A stretch of DNA of 64,000 nt from Acidobacteriota bacterium. Its GTDB lineage: Bacteria > Acidobacteriota > Polarisedimenticolia > J045. Every line of letters starts with the position of its first letter. Position 1 is the first letter of the stretch. Below, in pieces: positions 57,714 to 64,000 of this stretch. The notes beneath the pieces are model-generated. The model ran no database searches. It had not been told where the DNA came from and saw nothing but the letters and a program-made list of their open reading frames with translations. Location: NCBI GenBank assembly GCA_030949985.1, contig JAUZRX010000017.1:124001-188000 (forward strand). Reading direction: 5' to 3'. The position numbers and the translations under genes were made by a program.

Positions 57714-59978
57714 TCACGACTTCCCCGCGGTGGCGGGCTTCTTCCTGCCCCGGCGGGAGTCTTCGGAGTAACCGTAGCGGTAATAGCGATACTGGTAGGG
57801 CACGTGGTCGGTTTCGACGGCGTTGAGCACGATGCCCAGCAGGTTGACCCGTCCCGTGTCCAGCTTTTCCTTGCCCAGCCGGCCGGCCTCGCGGGAAGTG
57901 AAGGCCGAGCGGATCACCAGCACCATCCCTTCCAGCTTGCGTCCGACCAGCAGGGGATCGACCACCGAGAGCACCGGGGGGGTGTCGAAGATCACGTGGT
58001 CGTAGGCGTCCCGCCCGCGCAGAGCCTCGACGAGCTGGGCGAAGCGTGTGGAGTCGAGCAACTCCGCCGGGTTGGGGGGGATCGGGCCGGCGGGGAGCAG
58101 GCTGACCCGCTCGATGCCGGTGGTCTGGACCAGGCTTTCGATGTCGTCGTGTCCGGTCAGGTAGTGGCTCACGCCGCGGGAGGCGGTCACGTCGAGCACC
58201 TGGTGGCAGCGTGGGCGGCGCAGGTCCGCGTCGACCAGCAGGACGCGCTTGCCGAGCTGGGCCAGGGCGGTGGCGAGGTTGATCGCCGTGGTGGTCTTGC
58301 CCTCGCTGGGTTGACAGGAGGTCACGCCGATGTCCCGCGGGGGATGGCCGGCGACGGCCAGCAGCAGCGCCGTGCGCAGCTCCCGGTAGGATTCGGCGAT
58401 GGGGCTCATCGGCGCCCGGGCGGTGACCAGGGCCGGGTCCGTGGGGGCTCCGTCGGCACCCTCCTCGCCCTGGGCCTGCCGGGAACGGGTCTTGCCCCGC
58501 GAGCCGTAGGCCGGCACCAGGCCGAGCACCGACACGCCCAGCACGTTGCGCACGTCATCGGGGGTCTTGAGGGTGTTGTCGATGTATTCGAGCAGAATCG
58601 CCGCGCCCACGCCGAGGAACAGGCCAAAGAGGAAGCCCAGGGCCACGTTCAGTCGCTTTTTGGGCTTGTAGATCGAGCGGGGCATGAAGGCCCGGTCGAT
58701 CACCCGCACGTTGTGCGCCGTATCGCCGAGGCTGGCGGAGATGTCCATGTCGTTGAGCCGGGTCAGCAGGTCGTTGAGCGCTTGCCGCTTGTGCTCGGTC
58801 TGGGCCCGCAGCGTCTCGTATTCGGCGATCGCCTGCTGGAGATCCTGCACGCGCTCCTTGGCCGTGTTGAACAGGTTGGCCAGGCCCTGCTCGTGGCTCT
58901 TGGCGGCGCGAAGGTCCGCCCGCGCCGCATCCCGCACCCGGGCGGCGATGGCCAGGGTCTGCTCCTCGAGAGATTTCAGGGCCACGTCGAGCTGGGCTTT
59001 GATCTGCCGCACCTCGGGCAGCGCGGAGCCCTTGGTGGCCAGGGCCTCCTGGTAGTCGCCCTCGAGGCGGTTGATCTCGTTTTGCAGGTTCTGGATCGTG
59101 GCGTTGCGCCGCACCTCGGTGAGGGAGGCCGCTGGAGTCTTGAGGACCCGCTCGAGGGAGGCTTCCTTCTCTTTCACCAGCGCCTTGGCCTCGGTGTATT
59201 TCTGGCGCAGGTCGACCAGTTCCTCCATCGAGATGTCTTTTCCGCCGGCCTGGGCCACGATGCCCTTCTGCCGCGCGAAGTCCTCGAGGTTCTTCTCGAG
59301 TTCATGGACATCGTCCTTGAGCTTCTTGATCCTGCCGGCGAAGAACTCCTGGGAAGCCTGGGCGATTTCGAGTTTCTCGTTGAGGGTGAAGTCCTTGTAG
59401 GCGTCACAGATCGCGTTGGCCGCTTCGGCGGCGAACCGCGGGTCGGGGGAAACGAAGGAAATATCGACCAGGTGGCTGTCCCGCACGGGCTCCACCTCGA
59501 GCCCCCCGCGCAGGAACTCGATGAACGGCCGCATGTGCTCGTCGTCGACGGGTTCGATTTGCGGCGCAGGGGTGGAGATCACCGCCAGGGCGCGCTTTTT
59601 GATCTCGCTGAGCTTGGCGATCAGGGGGTTTTCTTCCCGGTCACGCGCCATCACGTCGCGGTTTTCCAGGTCGAGCTTCTCCGCCGCGATCTGAAGGACG
59701 GCGTTGGAGGAGATGTACTGGTACTGGGTGTTGTAGAAGTTCTGGTAGTCGATCCAGCTCGGCTCCGCCGAGGTGAGGGTTTGTCGCACGATGCGCACGC
59801 CCTGTCGCTCGATGGAGATTCTCGCCGTGGCCCGGTAGATGGGCGTGGCGAGATAGCTCGAGACCGCCGCGGCGACGGTGGTCACCACCACGCAGGTGAC
59901 GACGATCCAGCGACGGCGGACCAGGACCTGCCAGTAGTCGCGGAGATGGAACTCCTGCTGCTTCTTGTCATCGTTCAT
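57714..59978 (-). CDS. Polysaccharide co-polymerase and tyrosine autokinase (Wzc-like)
   Basis: A 754-residue inner-membrane protein. Two membrane helices (near residues 30-50 and 440-460) enclose a Wzz domain with long coiled coils (about residues 195-420). The cytosolic BY-kinase has Walker A QPSEGKTTTAINLATALAQL near 555, Walker A' VLLVDADLRRPRCHQ and Walker B DHVIFDTPPVLSVVDPL. The C-terminal tail is Tyr-rich (PYQYRYYRYGYSEDS), the site of autophosphorylation that controls chain export. It lies between the Wza and Wzy-like genes. Confidence 0.93.
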   Translation of the reverse strand: MNDDKKQQEFHLRDYWQVLVRRRWIVVTCVVVTTVAAAVSSYLATPIYRATARISIERQGVRIVRQTLTSAEPSWIDYQNFYNTQYQYISSNAVLQIAAEKLDLENRDVMARDREENPLIAKLSEIKKRALAVISTPAPQIEPVDDEHMRPFIEFLRGGLEVEPVRDSHLVDISFVSPDPRFAAEAANAICDAYKDFTLNEKLEIAQASQEFFAGRIKKLKDDVHELEKNLEDFARQKGIVAQAGGKDISMEELVDLRQKYTEAKALVKEKEASLERVLKTPAASLTEVRRNATIQNLQNEINRLEGDYQEALATKGSALPEVRQIKAQLDVALKSLEEQTLAIAARVRDAARADLRAAKSHEQGLANLFNTAKERVQDLQQAIAEYETLRAQTEHKRQALNDLLTRLNDMDISASLGDTAHNVRVIDRAFMPRSIYKPKKRLNVALGFLFGLFLGVGAAILLEYIDNTLKTPDDVRNVLGVSVLGLVPAYGSRGKTRSRQAQGEEGADGAPTDPALVTARAPMSPIAESYRELRTALLLAVAGHPPRDIGVTSCQPSEGKTTTAINLATALAQLGKRVLLVDADLRRPRCHQVLDVTASRGVSHYLTGHDDIESLVQTTGIERVSLLPAGPIPPNPAELLDSTRFAQLVEALRGRDAYDHVIFDTPPVLSVVDPLLVGRKLEGMVLVIRSAFTSREAGRLGKEKLDTGRVNLLGIVLNAVETDHVPYQYRYYRYGYSEDSRRGRKKPATAGKS

Positions 59979-60026
59979 GGTTTTCCCTCTCCACGTGCTG
60001 TCCGATATCGTGCGGACGATTCCGGG

Positions 60027-60893
60027 CTAGAAGATCGACTCCGGAACGTAGACGATATCGTTTTTCTCCAGGACCATGTCGTCGGCCCGGCCTTTCTTGA
60101 TCTTCTTAAGATTTAGCTTGAACATCCGCTTCGTGCCATCCTCCAGCCTGCGAATCACCGTCACCCGCCGCTCGTTGGCCCGGTCGGTGGTGCCGCCGGC
60201 GGCCGTGATCGCCTGCAGCAGGGTGATGGACTCGTCACTGGGGAACTCCTTGGCACCCGGCGTGCGGACCGCGCCGTTGACGTAGATCCGCACCTGCTGA
60301 AGGTAGGGCACCATCACGATGTCCCCCGGATGGAGGAGAATATTGGTCAGGGGGTCGCCTTCGAACACCAGCCTCTCGGCGTCGATTTCGATCCGGTCCT
60401 CCCCTCCCGTGGCGAACGGGCGGAGGATGATGATCTTGTTGCCGGCCTGGTTCACCAGTCCTCCCGCCTCACCGATCATGTCCAGCAGGGTCTTTTGTCC
60501 GAGAATCGGGTAGGGGCCGGGATCCTTGACCGCGCCCTGGATGGTGATCTGCCGGGAGACCATCTTTTCGACGAAGACCGTCACCTGGGGCTCGCGGACC
60601 AGGTCACCCTCGCGCAGGAGGTCGCCGATGTGCTGCTCGGCTTCCTGGGGCGTCAGTCCGCCGATGGTGATCTTGCCCAGCAGGGGCAGGGAGATCGTCC
60701 CATCCTCGGCGACACGCACCTTGCGCGTCAGTTGCTGGAGTTCGAAGACTTGAATCTCCACCAGGTCGTAGGCTCCGATCACGTAGTCGTACTTGGTCGA
60801 GTTGCTGCCCGGGGTGACGGGCGCCGAGTTCTGGGCCGGAGCGGCGCTGAACAGGAACAGGGCGAGCAGGGCAACGAGTCGGGTGTGACGCAT
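60027..60893 (-). CDS. Polysaccharide export protein (Wza-like)
   Basis: A 288-residue export protein of the Poly_export/SLBB family. The start ATG 60893 follows GGGGAGG; an upstream ATG at 60923 has no site. A signal peptide (LVALLALFLFSAAPA) comes first and lacks a lipobox Cys. The export domain (YVIGAYDLVEIQVFELQQL; GLTPQEAEQHIGDLL) and two SLBB repeats (ITIQGAVKDPGPYPILGQKT; RIYVNGAVRTPGAKEFPSDE) follow. It forms the periplasmic and outer-membrane channel fed by the Wzc-like protein. Confidence 0.93.
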   Translation of the reverse strand: MRHTRLVALLALFLFSAAPAQNSAPVTPGSNSTKYDYVIGAYDLVEIQVFELQQLTRKVRVAEDGTISLPLLGKITIGGLTPQEAEQHIGDLLREGDLVREPQVTVFVEKMVSRQITIQGAVKDPGPYPILGQKTLLDMIGEAGGLVNQAGNKIIILRPFATGGEDRIEIDAERLVFEGDPLTNILLHPGDIVMVPYLQQVRIYVNGAVRTPGAKEFPSDESITLLQAITAAGGTTDRANERRVTVIRRLEDGTKRMFKLNLKKIKKGRADDMVLEKNDIVYVPESIF

Positions 60894-60926
60894 GGTGAGA
60901 GACCTCCCCAATTCGGGTTTCATGGA

Positions 60927-62210
60927 TCAGAAGCGGTAAGTCGACGATGTCGAGAAGTAGGTCTGGTCGTCTTCGGCGAAGATCACGTTGGAGCGTCGCT
61001 GCCGGCGTCCCACGCGGAGGCTGAAGTTGACCCCTCCAGGCAGGCGGACCAGCAGACCGGCGAAGACATCGGTGATCTCGTCGCGGCGGAATTCGCCGAT
61101 CGGCGGCGTCAGGGTGTTTTTCTCGGGATAGTCCAGGTTGCGCACGCTGCCTCCGAGTTGCACGCCCCAGGTGCCGCCCAGGTAGCTCTCGAGCCGCAGG
61201 CCCTTGAGCGTCTCCCGGAAGTAGAGGTTGTTGTCGAACGTGGAGAAGCGAACGTTGCGCTCGAAGTCGGCGAGGAAACGGGTGGTGCCCGTGGGCCGAT
61301 AGACGAGCTGCGTGTCGCTCACCGTGCCGTCGTAGGGTTTGTAGCCGAAGGCCGGGTCCTGGTTTTCGAGGCGCGACATGCCGAACTCGAACTTGCCCGA
61401 GAGAAAGGCGCTCGGTGCGAATTCGAGGCCGATGGTGCGGCGCTTTTCCTCCACGTCCCGGCCGAGGGTGTCGGAGATGAAGTCGTCCCGGCGCAGGGAG
61501 TAGGCCAGGAAGATCCGGGTGCGACCCCGAGGGCGCCAACCCCACTCCACGTCGAAGCGCTTGCGATCGCGGTTGAGCGCCGACTCGATGGAGAGTTCGA
61601 TGGTGTTTGCGGAGCCCGGGGGGGCCACGCGGAAGCGGAAATCGGGGTCGTCGAAGCGCAGGCGCTCCACGCTGGCCGAGGCCGAGATGTCGGTGCGCGA
61701 TCCGATGAACAGGCGGGCCTTCTCCTCGAGGGTGATTCGATCCAGCCGGGTCCGCTCGTCGATCTCGCTGTTGGGCCGGCCGAAAGAGGTCGTCCAGTGC
61801 CCGCGGGTGGTGAGCAACACCGGCCCCAGGAGCAGATCGAACTGGCCCTCGAAGTCGTTGCTGGTCTGGTTGAGGGTGGAATGGTTGGCGTAGAGGTCGA
61901 GGATGAAGCGCTCCCGTACCGTCAATGCCATGCGCCGGCCGAAACGGATCTGGGCCCGCACGTCGGGACCCGTTCGGATGAACCAGTCGGTTTCCTTGGG
62001 GACGCCGGAGGGGACGAGGTAGATGTTGCCGTCATAGCCGATGTTGTCGATGGTCCAGCCCGGATCCACCATGAAGGGGCCCCAGCGTCGGGCCTCGGTC
62101 AGCTCCGGGAAGGGAGCGTCGCGGGTCGGGGTCTGAGCCCCACACAAGCCGACGGCGAGGGCCAGCAGGCCCAGCACCGCCACGATCCCCCTGCGGGCCG
62201 CAGATCCCAT
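60927..62210 (-). CDS. Outer-membrane beta-barrel protein of the polysaccharide cluster
   Basis: A 427-residue outer-membrane protein with a signal peptide (VAVLGLLALAVGLCGAQ). Its mature part consists of alternating amphipathic strands typical of an 18-strand or similar barrel (DISASASVERLRFDDPDFRF; TRIFLAYSLRRDDFI; VNFSLRVGRRQRRSNVIF). It ends in STSSTYRF, with a terminal aromatic residue as the Bam assembly signal. Placed first in the operon before wza, it probably assists secretion or retention of the polymer, like other EPS-locus barrels. Confidence 0.85.
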   Translation of the reverse strand: MGSAARRGIVAVLGLLALAVGLCGAQTPTRDAPFPELTEARRWGPFMVDPGWTIDNIGYDGNIYLVPSGVPKETDWFIRTGPDVRAQIRFGRRMALTVRERFILDLYANHSTLNQTSNDFEGQFDLLLGPVLLTTRGHWTTSFGRPNSEIDERTRLDRITLEEKARLFIGSRTDISASASVERLRFDDPDFRFRVAPPGSANTIELSIESALNRDRKRFDVEWGWRPRGRTRIFLAYSLRRDDFISDTLGRDVEEKRRTIGLEFAPSAFLSGKFEFGMSRLENQDPAFGYKPYDGTVSDTQLVYRPTGTTRFLADFERNVRFSTFDNNLYFRETLKGLRLESYLGGTWGVQLGGSVRNLDYPEKNTLTPPIGEFRRDEITDVFAGLLVRLPGGVNFSLRVGRRQRRSNVIFAEDDQTYFSTSSTYRF

Positions 62211-62318
62211 TCAATCCCTCCAGGCTCAAGCCTCAACAGCCACCAGCGGCGTAGTTTAGCCCCTCCCCGCGGTTTGGCCACACGGGGGCCGCCCGGCGAG
62301 AGGCTCCCGGGTCCCCCA

Positions 62319-62355
62319 CGAAAAGACCCGCCGCGGGGCGCGGCGGGTCTTTTCG
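62319..62355. terminator. Strong bidirectional intrinsic terminator
   Basis: A perfect 16-bp stem: CGAAAAGACCCGCCGC (62319-62334) with GCGGCGGGTCTTTTCG (62340-62355), loop of five. A-rich on one side and T-rich on the other, so it works in both directions. It separates the third exported beta-sandwich gene from the polysaccharide operon. Confidence 0.9.
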
Positions 62356-62373
62356 GCATCCTGTCGGGGGGGA

Positions 62374-62916
62374 TCAGGGCTCGGACTGGCTCGGCGGCGG
62401 CAGATCTCTGCGGGTGGGATTGTCGCCGGTGACGTCGTCGGCGGCGACCGCGATGATGATCGCGGAGGCCAGCAGGGTGACGGTCGCGCCGAGGGGCGTG
62501 GCGAGCCAGACCGCCGTCGCACCGGCCGCGGCGGGGGCCGTGCCGCTTTCACCCGGCCGCAGGGCCGGCAACGCCAAGGCTACCTCTCCGGCGGCCGCCG
62601 TCGAGGCGCTGATCGGGGCGGCGGCCAGGGGGGAGCCGTGATCGTCGAAGAGGACCAGGGTGTAGTCTCCGTCCGGCAAGGCCCGGAAACGGAAACGGCC
62701 CCGGCGATCGGTGGTGGCGCGGGCCACGGCTTCCTTGGCGCCCTCGGGAATCGCCTGGACGAGAACGTCCGGCATGGGCGTACGGAGGTCGGAGGCGAAG
62801 ACCCGGCCCGCAAGGGGGTGGGTGGCGTCGCTGGGCTCGGCCAGGGTGAAGAGCGGACCCAAGGCGACCAGCCCGGCCAGCAGAACAGTCAGACTACGGC
62901 GGATGGGGATATTCAT
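62374..62916 (-). CDS. Exported carboxypeptidase-regulatory-like protein with C-terminal anchor (third of three)
   Basis: A 180-residue protein: signal peptide (LTVLLAGLVALGPLFTLA), beta-sandwich (LAGRVFASDLRTPMPDVLVQ; GRFRFRALPDGDYTLVLFDD), Ala-rich linker, hydrophobic helix (VTLLASAIIIAVAA) and a polar tail DDVTGDNPTRRDLPPPSQ. It is closest in plan to the genes at 53463 and 54361. It has its own terminator and so is a separate unit just upstream of the polysaccharide operon. Confidence 0.75.
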   Translation of the reverse strand: MNIPIRRSLTVLLAGLVALGPLFTLAEPSDATHPLAGRVFASDLRTPMPDVLVQAIPEGAKEAVARATTDRRGRFRFRALPDGDYTLVLFDDHGSPLAAAPISASTAAAGEVALALPALRPGESGTAPAAAGATAVWLATPLGATVTLLASAIIIAVAADDVTGDNPTRRDLPPPSQSEP

Positions 62917-62995
62917 GGAACGCTGATCCTCCCAGCAATCGCGCGGCCCACCTGCGGGCTGCGGCTGGAGCGGCTACCATCACACGCGCCTCGTG

Positions 62996-63028
62996 GCGCT
63001 GGACACACAAGCGCGCTGGACACACAAG
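62996..63028. repeat. Two 16-bp direct copies, period 17
   Basis: GCGCTGGACACACAAG at 62996-63011 and 63013-63028. They lie in the divergent region between the third beta-sandwich gene and pyrE. A small hairpin GAGCC-GATT-GGCTC follows at 63037-63050. Either could bind a regulator; no function is shown. Confidence 0.55.
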
Positions 63029-63138
63029 CCAAGATAGAGCCGATTGGCTCATAAATCCCGTCCGGCGGGTTTCGCGCCTCGCGCCACGGCGGAAACGATG
63101 ATACACACTCGAACACCTTTGCAAAGGGCAGGGCAGTC

Positions 63139-63699
63139 ATGAATCGGCAAAAAATGCGGCAGCGCCTGGCAGAAGTTCTGCGCGAGCACTCCCTCGAGCG
63201 GGGGCACTTCGTGCTGGCCAGTGGCAGGACTTCCGACTACTACCTGGATTGTCGGCGGACGACTCTGCATCCGGAGGGGGCGCTGCTGGTCGGGCGACTG
63301 CTCTGGATGGAGATCTGCGGCCGGGGCTGGAAGGCCGCGGCCGTCGGGGGCCTGACCCTGGGCGCCGACCCGGTGGCGACCGCGGTGGCGATCGCCTCCC
63401 AACTCGAAGGCCGGGGAGTCGGCGCCTTCATCGTCCGCAAGCAGGCCAAGGCCCACGGCGCCCGGCGCCGCATCGAGGGGCAGCTGCCCGCCGCCGGTGG
63501 CGTGGTGCTGGTTGAGGACGTGGTCACCACCGGCGGCAGCACCCTCGATGCCGCCGCGTGCGTGCGGGAGGCCGGACTCGAGATCCTCGGCGCTCTGGCG
63601 GTCGTGGACCGGGAAGAGGGCGGCGCCGCAGCCCTGGCGGAGGCCAAGATCCCTTTCGGGGCTCTCTTCACGGCCCGGGAACTCCTCGCCGGGGCCTGA
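63139..63699 (+). CDS. pyrE: Orotate phosphoribosyltransferase
   Basis: Makes OMP from orotate and PRPP. The 186 residues are slightly shorter than many homologues but complete: FVLASGRTSDYYLDCRRTTL, VGGLTLGADPVATAVAIAS, FIVRKQAKAHGARRRIEG (flexible catalytic loop lysines) and the PRPP motif VVLVEDVVTTGGSTLDAA. It starts at ATG 63139. Its product feeds PyrF, encoded 25 kb away. Confidence 0.95.
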   Translation: MNRQKMRQRLAEVLREHSLERGHFVLASGRTSDYYLDCRRTTLHPEGALLVGRLLWMEICGRGWKAAAVGGLTLGADPVATAVAIASQLEGRGVGAFIVRKQAKAHGARRRIEGQLPAAGGVVLVEDVVTTGGSTLDAAACVREAGLEILGALAVVDREEGGAAALAEAKIPFGALFTARELLAGA

Positions 63700-63721
63700 C
63701 GGCCCGCAGGTCCGAAGTGGC

Positions 63722-63736
63722 CGGACAGCCTGTCCG
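63722..63736. promoter_or_regulatory. Palindrome upstream of the sigma-54-like promoter
   Basis: CGGACAG-C-CTGTCCG, seven-base arms around one base, about 100 bases before the predicted start site of the sigma-54-like promoter. This is the usual distance for an enhancer-binding site. It could equally be a weak terminator hairpin after pyrE. Confidence 0.35.
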
Positions 63737-63809
63737 CTTGCCGGACTCCCGGGGCCGGCGAGGGTCACTGTCGTCTTTGTAAGTCATTGAACCAGGTGAC
63801 CTTACCTGT

Positions 63810-63825
63810 TTGCACGGCTCTTGCA
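63810..63825 (+). promoter_or_regulatory. Sigma-54 type -24/-12 promoter candidate before the last gene
   Basis: TTGCAC (63810-63815; consensus TGGCAC), five bases, then TTGCA (63821-63825), a full -12 element. Initiation near 63836 leaves a leader of about 28 bases to ATG 63864. Just upstream is the inverted repeat CAGGT-GACCTT-ACCTG (63793-63808). Confidence 0.5.
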
Positions 63826-63863
63826 TACCCTTTCGCCGCCAAGGAGAAAGGGAAGGAAGCCGA

Positions 63864-64000
63864 ATGTACAGAGAAAGCGCCCAGGAGAACCTCCTCGATG
63901 AACTGACCCGGCTCGTCGGACGTCCGACACCCGTGGTGCGAGAAGCCTTGACTCGCCTGCTCGACGTCCTGGGCCGGAACTTGGAAACCGCCCCTCTTCG
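63864..64000 (+). CDS. Start of an unknown gene (cut by window edge)
   Basis: ATG 63864 follows GGGAAGGAAG at good spacing. The 45 visible residues are helical and charged (MYRESAQENLLDELTRLVGR; VVREALTRLLDVLGRN), with no signal peptide. The family cannot be told from so little. Its sigma-54-like promoter is its most telling feature. Confidence 0.6.
   Translation, partial: MYRESAQENLLDELTRLVGRPTPVVREALTRLLDVLGRNLETAPL

Noticed and set aside
57339-60116. A plus-strand open frame of about 925 codons over the polysaccharide genes
   Set aside because: Antisense shadow of the kinase and ligase genes, which show complete catalytic motifs on the minus strand.
62996-63028. Start of a CRISPR array
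   Set aside because: Only two 16-bp copies with a one-base gap and no spacers or cas genes.

Overview
The window is GC-rich bacterial chromosome (third codon positions almost all G or C), densely packed, with many operons whose genes overlap by 1-4 bases. The outer-membrane parts (Wza-type exporter, beta-barrel) and a VWFA-related protein of the kind abundant in Acidobacteriota suggest a Gram-negative acidobacterial lineage. That placement is inference from gene content only. There is no CRISPR array, insertion sequence or prophage.

Layout. 1-5528: end of purH, small exported proteins, a helical protein behind a sigma-54-like promoter, a secreted beta-propeller and an Fe-S type purF. 5529-6447: an empty gap between convergent genes. 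6448-9716: a catalytic/non-catalytic M16 peptidase pair. 9748-18068: an eight-gene MoxR/Bat operon in which every junction overlaps. 18293-19693: speD-speE. 19920-29572: an accessory stretch with a decayed subtilase, a BrnT/BrnA-type toxin-antitoxin pair with a clear promoter/operator, two overlapping secreted-protein genes (one cut off from its signal peptide by a run of nine C), and a SEC-C protein gene broken inside its zinc motif and again at a run of nine G. 29671-46653: core genes (murA, serS, pyrF, dus, Nudix, a DnaJ-like chaperone), an MglA-like GTPase fused to a GAF-like domain, a VWFA-like exported protein, a tRNA-Gly that appears to share a transcript with a short-chain dehydrogenase gene, and an operon of response regulator, histidine kinase and a degenerate molybdopterin oxidoreductase. 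46654-47257: a non-coding region with a possible structured RNA. 47258-51865: an EF-G gene and lon. 51887-53380: a MerR-controlled mercury-type operon without merA nearby. 53463-62916: an exopolysaccharide export and assembly cluster (beta-barrel, Wza, BY-kinase, Wzy-like ligase) flanked by three small exported proteins sharing one architecture. 63139-64000: pyrE and the start of another gene behind a second sigma-54-like promoter.

How the parts relate. Nucleotide synthesis is scattered (purH, purF, pyrF, pyrE). The envelope dominates: M16 peptidases, the Bat complex, murA, the polysaccharide machine and several exported beta-sandwich or propeller proteins. Frameshifts are confined to accessory genes (subtilase, secreted protein, SEC-C protein, MerC-like protein), while every housekeeping gene reads through cleanly. 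This points to decay or switching rather than uniform sequencing error, although error in the homopolymer runs cannot be excluded from sequence alone.
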